Shown here one piece after another: positions 31,815-42,749 of a stretch of 64,000 nt of DNA. Numbering within the stretch: position 1 is the stretch's first letter; the number at the start of each line of letters is the position of its first letter. Origin of the DNA: Labyrinthula sp. Ha (lineage: Eukaryota > Sar > Bigyra > Labyrinthulida > Labyrinthulaceae); the NCBI GenBank assembly GCA_015227615.1, contig JAALGZ010000005.1, forward strand, positions 868,001 to 932,000. The letters run 5' to 3'. The notes beneath the pieces are model-generated. The model was given only the letters and a program-made list of their open reading frames with translations. It did not search any database and had not been told where the DNA came from. A program made the position numbers and the translations under genes.

Positions 31815-32324
31815 TCGTATCTTCCTCTACAGGAGCAACTAAGCGAAATAAAAATGAGGTTAATGTCAACAACTAGGGCAACAGTCACCGACGATGCACA
31901 ATATCGTGTTTAAATCGGAATTGGACGTTGTTGGCAATTTTTCTTGAAACGAGTTTAGTGCCTTTATTCTATTGTCTATGAAGGTTTTATTTGTGAAACC
32001 TACCACCACAGTTATGTTTACCATCCTGTCTCATCGAGGAGCTTGCACCCTTGAACATAATGAGTATTAATTATTTGTAGAGGGACGCAGCTTACTAATA
32101 AGTGACCAAATAATAAGATTTGTTTTTCTTTGTTGTGTTCTTTTTTTAGTGACCTATGAATTTTATTCCAATTTTAAACTATGACTTAATAGTACCATTA
32201 ATGAACTGGGTACATGACCTGGGGTCAAAATTCCACATGAATTTTTTGGCCTCATGTAAACATTAAAACAATAAGTTATATAACCTATTTCTCGGTCAGA
32301 GTCGCAAAACTTCTCGATTATTAT

Positions 32325-32784
32325 TAGATATCAGTTTTCATTTATTAATAATGTGTAAATAATTTTCTTGCCCATATTTTTCTTTTTCATTTATTATGAT
32401 AGTTCCCTAACCAATTTGAATGTTTATTGTTAGTTGATTGATTATCAATACAAGAATATGCCACATGGCCACGAACGAAAAAGCCAATAATGTCTCTTGT
32501 CATTCTTGCACTGTATTAAAACCTAAAAAAGGAGAGACGCATGGTCCAATTTTATTCTATTCCCGTGTAGCATGACCCAGTTTCCTTTAGATTTTCATTT
32601 GTTTCAAAAATAAAATCATTTTTGTCTCTCTTTGGCCCAAGGCCATGTGCTGCAGTCTTCCATTGATAATCAGAATTAAATCAATAGCTACTATGTGAGT
32701 TAAAACCTCTATTCTCATAGTGAAAATCAGAATCGAAACCATTGGCAAATAACTGTTAACAAATTTCATCAAACCTGATGCCTA
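32325..32784. mobile_element. hAT-like MITE, copy A
   Basis: 460 bp with terminal inverted repeats: left TAGATATCAGTTTTCAT, right (inverted) TAGGCATCAGGTTTGATG. Flanking octamers ATTATTAT and ATTATTGC agree at six of eight positions, consistent with the 8-bp duplication of hAT transposons. The interior is about 80-85% identical by eye with copy B at 44637-45102 (shared landmarks GTTCCCTAACCA, GCCACATGG, TCATTCTTGCACT, TATTAAAACCTAAAAAAG). No transposase frame, so it is non-autonomous. Confidence 0.75.
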
Positions 32785-34294
32785 ATTATTGCTCAAACTT
32801 CTTGAATATTTTTTAATGCTCAGCGGGTTTCTCATTAGAATCTCAAGCGACAATCTTGACGCAAAGCTAAACTACTTCTCCGGCAACGCCAGTTTCTAAG
32901 TACATTTGGCTCCATATTTTGATCAATGGGGAAACTGGGACATACTCTAGTCAATCCTTTAAATTACGATGCGATTATTTTTAGTCTTACAAGTTTTCAC
33001 ACCTCTTATATTACCCGGTAATCATGATTTTCGTTAGACTTCTTCTAATATTACCCAAATCCTTCTCATTAAGACATTTAAGTTCTAAAGAAGTCTGCAT
33101 ATCATAAGTTGCTCTCCATCGAATTAAGTTTGAAATTTTATTTCAGGTGTGCAAGTAGATAGATTGTGCACAAAGGTAGTACCCAGAAAGAGAAAATAAC
33201 TCTCTTCAAGGAGGAATTTCTATTAAAGATGAGATTTTGCAGCTCATCAGCTCTAGTCTATCAACAAACGCATGTAAACAAGTTTCTAGGCCAGATTTAA
33301 TCTATCTAAAAAAAAATTCATTGGCTATTTTAGAATGGTTCAGTTAGAAAAGCTATTTAATATTGTTGCAGCAAAGGGTAGTAAAGAGGCTCGCACTGGG
33401 CTCACCTAATTCGCAAACATTGTTTAACTTTCTGAAGATTCACAGCATCAGATTTTCTACAAACTTTCAGTTCTTTGAAGATCAGTTGCAAGAAGCAGGT
33501 ATAGTCCCTAAGATCATAAAAAGGTTGCTGTTGACATTCGATTTTCCTAGAATTAAGTGGTTGAGCCGTGTTGAGAGATCATTTAGTCATTAGGTTAAGG
33601 TTACATTGGGACTTCATTGCAACAATGCTAATTAACTGTCTCCATAAAGCTGCTTCTAAAATTATCTCTTTACGTAACTCTTATCAACTTTTGTTGTTTG
33701 ACTTAAAGCAGCTCAATCAACTAAGCCAGATCTTAAATGTATTCAGCTCGTAAATTACTTCCGAAATTATTATTCATGTGCTTAGGTTGCGGTTCCTTGT
33801 TTCCTCCAGGTTTTCTTTCGCTCACAGTCTTCTACTTATAAATGTGGTTCTACATATAATTCTAATAAAAAGGCACAATGTTTGTTTGTTTTCATGCTTG
33901 ATAGCAAAACAGAGATGATATGGCTTACATGAACGATTAAGTTTCAAGTGAAAATGGTTTCGGAAGGGTAAGATTTTCCCTTTGAAAATTTGGGATCCCT
34001 TCCACAGTGAGGAAAATTAATAGTGTATTGGCTCTAAGAGGAATCTCAAAAAGGTTCCAGCACTACAACATGTAACAACTCTATCTAGCTTCGTAAGGTC
34101 TGTTTGTTTAAGAACAAGCATTCTGCTTGTAATCAAAACATTGAGCCATTCTATACTCCTTACTCCGTTGATGTATATACTTCCTTTCTGGGTCGAAGCC
34201 TTCTCAAGACTCTGTAAACTTATATTCAAGAACATTTGGCATGGATTTAGAATGCAAAGCGTTGAATGCTATCAGTTAAGCTTAAAAACCTGAC
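32785..34294. other. Intergenic with possible remnant frames
   Basis: An ATG frame of 24 codons begins near 33335 (MVQLEKLFNIVAAKG). Overlapping frames at 33363-33593 and 33568-33753 continue with protein-like composition but in different registers, which suggests a decayed gene. No domain was recognised. The remainder is the 3' flank of the sulfite reductase gene. Confidence 0.3.
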
Positions 34295-37200
34295 CTAATA
34301 GACCTCTAGTATGTACCTACCTTCTTCCTTGAGTTCTTCAACTATCGTTGCGTCAATATCTGCTCCAGACTTGCCCTTATTTGCTTCGTCCAGCCCTAGT
34401 GCCAAAGCATCTCTGACATCAGGCACTGGCCACGTCGGTCCACATAAATAGAAATAACCTTTTTCTTCCTTTAACCATTTACTAAGGTTACCTTCGTCGG
34501 CATCCTCCTTAATTTTATGCTGGATATAAACCTTGTGTTCTTGATCTCTGGACCAGGCTAGTCCCAACTTAACCAAGCCAAGTTTTTCATATTCTTCCAG
34601 TTCATTACCATACAGCCACTCCTGAGCTTTGTGTCGCGCACCAAAGTATAGCACAATTGGTCCAACTTTAAAACCTCTCTGGAGCTGCCAGTATCTTTGT
34701 TGAATAAATGCTCTGAATGGAGCCATTCCAGTTCCCAATCCAGCCATAACAATAGGTTGCTCTGGTTTAGGTGGTAACCTGAGCACTGATTTCTGAATAT
34801 CAACTGTGACCCTGTCACCAGGTCTTAGATTTTTGAGGTACCTTGTGCACTGACCATACCCAGCTTTGCCTAATGGTGTAACCCAGTCAACCGCCACAAC
34901 AAGTAAATGAACAGAGCGTGGATTCATCTTCATGCTACTAGAAATTGAGTAATGACGCGCTTTGATCATGGGCACCAACCTTAAAATATCCGACGAAGAC
35001 ATTCTACAGGTTTGGTACTGCAATAAAAGTTCAGCATAGGTGACTGTCTCATATCCTCCCAACTTAAACTGTTCAGCATCATCGGTACCAGTATGCATAA
35101 GCTTTAAGTGATCATAGCGCGCTTTACTGCCTAAAGCAAAACTTTCATTTTTTAGTGCAAACTGTGCAAGCTGGATGTAAAATTTTTTCTGAACTTTTCC
35201 GAACAAATCCAGTCTCTGAATGCAAGCTTTCCGAAAGGTCATATACTCAAAACCGCCTTTCTTTAATGGTAGCTTTACAATTTCGTCTGGATCAAGTTTG
35301 TAATCTTTTATGAAGGCGTCCACTTCCTCCTCTTCGTTCAGTCCAAACACACCAAGTGCATCCCCAATTTCGTATGTGATACCAGTTCCACTGATATCAA
35401 ATTCAATATGAAAAATATTTCTTGAGTATTCGGAAGGTGTAAGACGCTCAAACTTGGTAACCGTCGCGGTAGCCACTTCGTGTTCATCTGGACGAAGAGT
35501 TTCTTTTGATTCTAGAATTGCAGGAAACAAAAAACTCCAAGCCAACTCATATGACTTAACAGTTTGGTCGACAATTTCTTCACTTTCTTCTTCTTTCTCT
35601 TCGAAATCTTGATGCTCATTAGGCGTGAATTTAACTCTGTGGTGGAAACCTGCGTCCGTATCGTTGAGACTGTGCCCCGAAATGTAGTTAGGGAGCAGTA
35701 AATCAGTATCAACTTCCTCCAGTATATTGTCGGTACAGTTCAACAATACATTTACCACTTCACCGACAGCTATACCTTCTTGCAAATCTGGAACGTCGTT
35801 CACATTCAGCAAAAATACCGAGAGCTGTTGCCTAGCGATAACATCCTTCACCTGCTCCCTCAACAAGCTTAATTTTTGAACTTCTTCAGTTTCCGATTCA
35901 AAATCAACTAAGAAGACAATTTTTCCGGCTGGGCGGACTTGATGAACTATTTCACTACTAAGATTGCCAAGGCCTAACCCAGTCTTCAACGCATCATAAA
36001 TTAAAATGTCTGCTTGTGAGATAGGAGTTATTGGGTAGTTGTATACATACTCGCTTTGTTTCGCCAATCTGATATCAATTTTTTCTCTTCCAGAAGCAAT
36101 ATCGGAAAAATCTGTTACTTGAAAGTCCTTGGAGCTGCCTATTGCACTTAACTGCTCATCCTGTGCAACGGACGAGATGTTCCTCCAAATACTGATTTCA
36201 AAGAACTCTTCTTCTAGTCGACTAGACAAGTCTAAGTCAAGCTGTAAGCGGTACCTAACGGCCTCTGAATTTATGTAAGCAGAGTTGGTCTCTAATTTTG
36301 TTCCTTCAACTTTGTTCGAAGAAAGGGATCTAGAAATTAGAACCGAAGCCAATTTCTCATCCAGAGCAACTCCAGTAAGATCTACGTAGTTCGAGAATAA
36401 TCTCGGTGCCTGCACAGTAAGTTCGTTAAATGCCAAGCATGCCGCAACTTCCTTGTAGAGAGACAAGGAGCTAGTAAAATCTACTACAAAAATTTTTTTA
36501 GTCGCACGAACGTTAAATGCCTTCAAAAACTTTTCATCAAGGAAAGGAGAAAACTGTTTAACAACCAGAACAGCAACATTTCTTTTTGCTCTTCGCGTTG
36601 CTTGGTTTCGCAAATAGTTAACAACTACGTTTGAAAGAGCTCCGTACACAACTAACAAAGTGGATGCAGTTTTCTTCCCATAAAACTCGAATGGTGATAT
36701 CTTCTTCAACTGTTTAGCGGGTCTGGTCATGGACTTTTGGTTTAGACCAATAGTACCATCAAAGCAGTTTGCAACTGGACCATGTTTGGATGCTCTCAAA
36801 CCAAAGGCACTAAAATCCACGGCTTCTTGGGTATTAGTAGGAAGAAGAACTTGGAAACCAGCAGCTTTTAGGAATCCAAGTGCACAGTAGTCGGGCTTAA
36901 TTGCAAGAGTCTGCTCGTCCACAGATCTGAGAAAAACGTTGAAGTTCAGATTATTCCCGCTGATTCTTGCTACTCGTGCAATATTGAAAATTTCAGGAAG
37001 AATAGTTCTTACGGAGTCAGAGCTTAACACTGCAGAAAGATTTTTACCTCCTTGAGTATTCACCTTAAGAGCTCCAAGGAGAATTGACCCAACACCAGAA
37101 ACCAACGAAAGTTTCTTGATATTGCTAGCCTCCCCAAAATCTAGTTCACTTCCCCCAAGGAGATTAAATACCAGATGTGAGTTCATTGAAAGGTACTCTA

Positions 37201-37564
37201 GTATTGCACTCGCAGCTGTCTGAAGTTGTACATCTGGTGAATCCAATAGTATTACTTCCTTTTGAGGAAACTGAAAATCATCAGCACTGGAAACCGAGTT
37301 CAGATCCAAAATAGAACTACTAGTTGAACCTAGACTTGTATTCTTCAAACTTTTCAATTTTTCTCTAATTGCCGAGAGATTAGAGTACTTCTTTCTTATT
37401 TCCAAAAGGCTTTTACTTGTCACTGGAGTTTCACCACCTTCTAGACCAGGAGAAGCCGTTGAATCAGTATCAGAGTGAAAACTATTCTTCTTGCTTAGCT
37501 TTTCAGAGGCAGAGTTATCCAAACCAAGCAATGATTTAACAGGAGACTGATATTTCGATGACAT
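34295..37564 (-). CDS. MET10: Sulfite reductase (NADPH) flavoprotein alpha-component, Met10 type
   Basis: 1089 residues from ATG, no intron; Saccharomyces cerevisiae Met10 is 1035. The protein passes electrons from NADPH to the siroheme subunit (Met5, not in this window) for reduction of sulfite to sulfide in sulfur assimilation. Residues 1-85 are Ser-rich and variable. Residues about 95-440 are the pyruvate-ferredoxin-oxidoreductase-like region typical of fungal-type Met10. The FAD-binding half follows (about 675-900), with RHYSISSSMK near 868 and GYGQCTRYL. The NADPH half has AGLGTGMAPFRAFIQQR near 945, YFGARHK and YLCGP near 1038, ending in GRYILEVY, where the terminal aromatic stacks on FAD. 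It lacks a canonical flavodoxin domain, as Met10 does. Confidence 0.93.
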   Translation of the reverse strand: MSSKYQSPVKSLLGLDNSASEKLSKKNSFHSDTDSTASPGLEGGETPVTSKSLLEIRKKYSNLSAIREKLKSLKNTSLGSTSSSILDLNSVSSADDFQFPQKEVILLDSPDVQLQTAASAILEYLSMNSHLVFNLLGGSELDFGEASNIKKLSLVSGVGSILLGALKVNTQGGKNLSAVLSSDSVRTILPEIFNIARVARISGNNLNFNVFLRSVDEQTLAIKPDYCALGFLKAAGFQVLLPTNTQEAVDFSAFGLRASKHGPVANCFDGTIGLNQKSMTRPAKQLKKISPFEFYGKKTASTLLVVYGALSNVVVNYLRNQATRRAKRNVAVLVVKQFSPFLDEKFLKAFNVRATKKIFVVDFTSSLSLYKEVAACLAFNELTVQAPRLFSNYVDLTGVALDEKLASVLISRSLSSNKVEGTKLETNSAYINSEAVRYRLQLDLDLSSRLEEEFFEISIWRNISSVAQDEQLSAIGSSKDFQVTDFSDIASGREKIDIRLAKQSEYVYNYPITPISQADILIYDALKTGLGLGNLSSEIVHQVRPAGKIVFLVDFESETEEVQKLSLLREQVKDVIARQQLSVFLLNVNDVPDLQEGIAVGEVVNVLLNCTDNILEEVDTDLLLPNYISGHSLNDTDAGFHHRVKFTPNEHQDFEEKEEESEEIVDQTVKSYELAWSFLFPAILESKETLRPDEHEVATATVTKFERLTPSEYSRNIFHIEFDISGTGITYEIGDALGVFGLNEEEEVDAFIKDYKLDPDEIVKLPLKKGGFEYMTFRKACIQRLDLFGKVQKKFYIQLAQFALKNESFALGSKARYDHLKLMHTGTDDAEQFKLGGYETVTYAELLLQYQTCRMSSSDILRLVPMIKARHYSISSSMKMNPRSVHLLVVAVDWVTPLGKAGYGQCTRYLKNLRPGDRVTVDIQKSVLRLPPKPEQPIVMAGLGTGMAPFRAFIQQRYWQLQRGFKVGPIVLYFGARHKAQEWLYGNELEEYEKLGLVKLGLAWSRDQEHKVYIQHKIKEDADEGNLSKWLKEEKGYFYLCGPTWPVPDVRDALALGLDEANKGKSGADIDATIVEELKEEGRYILEVY

Positions 37565-37702
37565 TTTCTTCTTTGACTTACGCAGTTCGTATATAGAAAA
37601 AGATGTGTTTGAATTTGAAAGAAGTTTTTAAAATCCACAAAAAACGTTTATTTGATTTAATTCACCGATATAAGAGAGATGACGATAATAAATACTCTAT
37701 TT

Positions 37703-37711
37703 TGATTGGCT
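37703..37711 (-). promoter_or_regulatory. Perfect NF-Y/CCAAT box upstream of the sulfite reductase gene
   Basis: On the gene's strand the site reads AGCCAATCA, a full RRCCAATSR match, 139-147 bp upstream of the start codon. Confidence 0.5.
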
Positions 37712-38161
37712 GATAGAAGTAATCACGATTTTACGTTTGCTTTTACTATAAGGGAACAATAAAAACTAAACGGTACCGGAATTTTTTATATCGGAATACG
37801 GATGAACGGAACTCAAAGAAATATAACAGCGAATCTTGAATAAAGGGATCACCCTAAAATTATTGTATGTACAACTGGGAGTAAAGTAATGTTTCATATT
37901 TGATTATTGAGTAAAGAATAAAGCAAAAGAATATATGAAACAAATAGTTTTCATACCACCTACGAAAAACGTGGATATATCGTGCCCTTGTTTATGTTAA
38001 TTTCATACCAAGGTTTCAGTACTTGAGTTATAAAGTTTCTAAGTACAAAATTGTTTTTTTGAAGATCTAAGCTGGTTAAATGAAAGGATACTTCCACTTG
38101 TATGCATTTAGCATTTTGTGAGGTTTAAACCTGTAAAAACTTGCTTCACAATTAATTAAAG
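37712..38161. other. Short intergenic stretch before the copia insertion
   Basis: 450 bp of AT-rich DNA without frames or repeats, ending at the left 37-bp flanking repeat of the retroelement. Confidence 0.5.
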
Positions 38162-38198
38162 GGCTTTGGTCGTTCAATGAGTAACAGCAAGGGGTAGG
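38162..38198 (+). repeat. Left copy of a 37-bp direct repeat flanking the copia element
   Basis: Begins GGCTTTGGTCGTTC and ends CAAGGGGTAGG, abutting the left LTR. It matches 42713-42749 at 36 of 37 positions, in the same orientation. Confidence 0.95.
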
Positions 38199-38402
38199 TG
38201 TTGAATATGAATGAAATATTATTTTTTAGTTATTAAAGTCTGGTTGGTACTTATTACTTTGTACTAGTTGTGCTACTTTAGCCTTTGTACCTTCGTTACC
38301 TTGTACCACAACCAACTACCCTCATACGTCATATCAGAAAACCAAACTACCTTCACTTTGTATACTCACAAAACTAGCTTCCTAACTTGTACAACTTTAA
38401 CA
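38199..38402 (-). repeat. 3' LTR of the copia element
   Basis: 204 bp, TGTTGAATATG to CTTTAACA as read on the plus strand. The first 50 bp match the other LTR at about 92%; beyond that the two differ by substitutions and a net length difference of 57 bp. Confidence 0.85.
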
Positions 38403-41400
38403 CAATACCCATTTTTCTCTTTCTTTACTCTTTCTTGTTCTCATCCTTTTCTTCTTCTATTCTTGTATCATATAACCAACTGTCACGATTTTTAATGAAC
38501 CAGTGCTTAGCAACTGGTTTAGTAAATACATCTGCATCATTGAACTCCTTTCTAACATGCTCCACCTTCCATTTTTCCTTTTGAATAATATTTTTACAGA
38601 AGAAATATTCGATCTCCATTTGCTTGATTCCAGAATACGACTGCTTAATCCCCAACTTGTTTACTGCACCCTTATTGTCAGTTTTCAATACTACCTCTTT
38701 TAATTCAATATCCATAAACCTTAAGTTAATTTGTAGCCATTTTAACTCTTTTACTGTCAAACTGCAGGCCATTATTTCAGTTTCAGTGGAACTGGTTGCT
38801 ATACACTTCTGTTTTTTCGTTTTATATAATAACGTCGATTCGTTCACTTTTATTATGTACCCGGTCATAGAATATCTCCCACTTAGTGACGCATGTGATG
38901 CATCACTATATGCAACAGCCTTGAAGTCTTTTAAATCTTTTTTGTACCTTAGCCCTAAAGAATAGGTATTTAATAAATATGCAATAATTTTCTTTCCAGA
39001 TTTCAAGTGCGCTACTGTAGGTTTGTCACTGCATTGGGCCAGCATGTTCGTTTGGAAGGATATGTCAGGACGACATACCCTACATATATAGGTAATGGAT
39101 CCAACTAATGACCGGAATTTCTTCTTCATATCCAGGAACTTGCTGTTGTCACTCTTGGCAATATAGTGGTTAACAATATGAGGGATACTTTGAAATTCAT
39201 CTTCACTTATTTCAAAAGTTTCTGCTAATTTTTTAATGTAACCTTCTGCGGTAAGATATATCCACTCCTGGTCCTCATTTATTTCAAATCCCACGTAATT
39301 ATTAATTGTCATAGTTTTTTTTACATCATACACTTTTTTCAATTTTCTTAAAGTCCATTCTAGGTTCTCATATTTTGATGCTGCAAATAACATGTCATCT
39401 ACATATAATAATCCAAGAATATTTTTCTCCTTGTTGTAAAATATAGTGTTTTCTTTGATATTTACTGTAAATTTTAGCTGTATTAGGGTCTTAGTGATTT
39501 CTTTACACCAATACAGCGGAGCTTCTTTTAATCCATATATCGCCTTTTCTGATTTCCATATCATATCTGGATACATTGCCCTAAGTTTAAGTGGAAGTTG
39601 ATAAAAATATTCTCTGTCACGCTTTGCATTTAAGAATGCATTGCCTATGTCGATTTGCATCCACTTCATATTTTTACTGGAAAAAACAAACAAAGATAAT
39701 CTTAGGAACTCCAACCTTGCTGTCGGTGAGTAAAACTTCAAGTATTCTTCTTGGAGATCTCCTCTTGCAACGAATCTACATTTACAAATGCCCTGGTTCG
39801 TAATATTGTCTTTTTTCTTCGTATAGAGTTCCATGATCGGAATTACTACTTCTTCTTTTATTTGCGCTTTATTGACCAACTTCATTTCTCCTATAGTAAT
39901 AAGTTTATTTAACTCCTTTTCATATGCTGTATACCACTTCTCTGCCATAGGCTTTGTTTTTATCTGGAAATACGTTTTTGGTATGGTTTTATCCTTGTTT
40001 ATAGCTGATGCTGCATAGTCCATTAGATTATGATGCTGAAAAATAAAGTCCATGTCTTCAAAGTGATATAAAGATTCACTCTTAGCCACATCACAATAAA
40101 TAAGCCTCTGTGGTGCCTTGATCTTTCTGCTGGACCTTCTTATATATTCTTGTTCAGGCAGTAGCTGTTTTTGTCTTTAATCTTCTTCTTGTTATTTTTC
40201 TTGAACTGTATTTTCTTTTTCCGGTTCTGTATTCACTTGAATAGTTTCATAGTTTTCTGGTACATAAGGGACTTTCGGTAAAGCTTGTGTTTCAGTCTCC
40301 TGTTTTTGTTCTTCAGGTCTTCTTGATACCTTAAAATTTCTTGTTTTGATTAGTTCTTTTTTATTTTTCGAAAGTAGCAAAGCTTCTCCAGTAACATAAT
40401 TATATCCTAGAAAATAAGCTTCATCACCACGTTGTTCAACTTTTTTTTATAGTTTTTTAAATATATCACCATGCACCCAAATACTATAAACTTCTTCTCA
40501 TCTGGCTTCTTTTTAAATACCTTTTCATATGCAGTTATTATTTTCAATCCTTCAGTTGTTCTGTTCGTCAAAGATACTGTATAATACGCTGCAAAGTACC
40601 AGTACATCGAGCTGTTTAAATTAGTAGCGTTTAGAATAAGTCTCATTTTTCTTAGAATATATTGATTACTTCTTTCTGCTAATCCATTATGTTCAGGTAC
40701 CCCAGGGGCAGATACCGAAAAAAATATATACTATGTTCTTCATAATAATTAATAATTTCTGTATTATAAAGTTCTCTGCCCTGTTCTGAAAGAACTCGTT
40801 TTATTTTTATATCAGTAGCAACTTGAAACCATCGGAAAAACTTTATAAGTTCAGTTGTAATATCACTTTTCTTTCTGTAACAAAATATAAAACGGTATCT
40901 ACTGCTAATATCTGTGGCTAAAATAAAGCCAGAGTTCCCTGTATGGCTTGCTGTTAAAACATCAACTGAATCCAATACAAAAAATTCACCATCTTGTCCT
41001 TTAAAACCAACTGCATCTTTTCTCTTGATTATACTCTTTTTAATGTTATTATCTTCACAAACTTTGCATACAAAATTCTTTAGTTCTTCTTGATTCACCT
41101 CGTAACCATAGTAATTTAAAGTGAGTTTGAAAGCCTCTAGTCCTTGGTGTCCAAATTTATTATGAAGAAATTCTACTTTGCTTGTATTTGATTTAGTAAT
41201 TCCCACTAAAGTTTCTGTTCTTATATTTAAATCTTCAGTGTTCTTGTCTTCATTAGTCTTATACTTGATTTTAAATAAATTATTGATATCTTTGTCTGCT
41301 TTATAAAGAGTAACTGAATTTTTCATAATCGTAACTGTGTCTTTTTCTGCCATGATTGATATCCCTTTTGAGATAAGTACAGCCATTGATACTAAAAAGA

Positions 41401-42565
41401 CTTGTAAATCTTCAAAGATATAAACATCATACAACTTTATCTTGGTATCATTATCTAGAATGGCCTCAAATACTCCTTTCTTCATAGATGTATATATTTT
41501 ACCTCCTGCTGCTCCAACTAGCTTTGGTGTTTCCAGATTTACTATATTTTTTAGAAACTGTTTGTGTTTTATTCCACAGCAATGATAACTAGCTCCTGAA
41601 TCAATTATTAAACTCTTTTCATTCTCTTGACTTTTCATGTTGTAAATATTAAAATCAGCTTTAAACATTCCAATAAATGCATTAACAAAAGTATTATTAT
41701 GTTTCTTGTTATCGTTTTCTTTCTTATTTCTATCGTTGTGAATACATCTGTAACTTGAATGTCCCTGTTTTTTGCAAATGGTGCAATACCACGGATTAGG
41801 ACAATTAATTTTGAAATGACCTTTTTGATTACATTTATAACAAAGAAGCGTTGATTTCTCTCTGTGGACATTGGATTTCTTAATGAACTCTTCATGCTAT
41901 TTCTCTGCAATTTCAAACATTTTTGTGTAGAATTCTCCGTAACTAGTTTTCTTCTCTGGCATTACATTCGTATAAACTTGGATCTCTTTTTGAAGTAATG
42001 ATACTGCTAAGTTGTTTGGAGCTATTGAAAAAAGCTTATTGATTGCCTTCTCATCTAATAATTTCCCACCTAGCATCATCATATCTCGATATGACACATT
42101 GAAATTCTTGAGTTTTTCTAAGAAATATCTTCCCTCTGGATTTTACAAACTATCCTCTAACTTCAAAATCCTCTCAGTCTAGTTTCCTATGCAGTACTTT
42201 TCAATGATATTGAAGACTTCACTGGGTTCCCTCATCCCATGGATAAGGTAGTGCAAACTAATGTTTAAATGCTTTCTAATGAACGTGAGTACCTTGGCCT
42301 TTTTCTCCTTGGTATTCGTCTCAGTTGTTGATGCTGTTTCAGATTCTGGGTTATTATTATCTTGCTTGGTCAATACACTCTCTAGTCCTTTATTTCCAAT
42401 CAAAATGGTTATGAATTCTTTCCACTGTATAAAGTGGTTCTTGCTTGATAGGATTAAACTTCCTATATCCTTGTCTTGAGTCATGGTTATTCTTTACTTG
42501 GATCATGGTTCTTGGGAACTTCAATAGTTAAAATGCTTTTGATATTTTGGTTTCGGCTGTTAACC

Positions 42566-42712
42566 TGTTGAATATGAATGAGATATTAGTTTTTAGTTAT
42601 TAAAGTCTGCTTGGTATTTTATCTTAGTACTTCTAGTACTTAAATACCAACCTACTTAAGCAACTCAAGTTACACTACTCAGCACAATCAACTATACCAT
42701 CCTACTTTAACA
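42566..42712 (-). repeat. 5' LTR of the copia element
   Basis: 147 bp with the same TGTTGAATATG and CTTTAACA ends as the partner LTR. The adjacent internal sequence would hold the primer-binding site (GGTTAACAGCCGAAACC on the coding strand), which does not obviously match the usual initiator-tRNA-Met type. Confidence 0.85.
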
Positions 42713-42749
42713 GGCTTTGGTCGTTCAATGAGCAACAGCAAGGGGTAGG
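42713..42749 (+). repeat. Right copy of the 37-bp direct repeat flanking the copia element
   Basis: Immediately follows the right LTR; differs from the left copy by one C/T substitution. Confidence 0.95.

Larger units (their letters stand above)
38199..42712 (-). mobile_element. Ty1/copia LTR retrotransposon, broken (fossil)
   Basis: A 4.5-kb element on the minus strand bounded by LTRs that start TGTT and end AACA. Parts, in coding order: gag-like region about 42.5-41.9 kb; two CCHC zinc knuckles about 41.8 kb; aspartic protease with IDSGAS about 41.6 kb; integrase zinc-binding and core region about 41.2-40.7 kb; reverse transcriptase with LLYVDDM about 40.0-39.3 kb; RNase H with AYSDASHA and the STETE motif about 39.0-38.5 kb. 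The order integrase before reverse transcriptase defines the copia superfamily. A purine-rich tract precedes the 3' LTR. The coding region is broken, with roughly four or five interruptions, and the LTRs have diverged, so it is an old, inactive copy. Confidence 0.93.

Noticed and set aside
34558-34818. 86-codon frame beside the NADPH-binding part of MET10
   Set aside because: Out-of-frame shadow within a well-conserved coding region.
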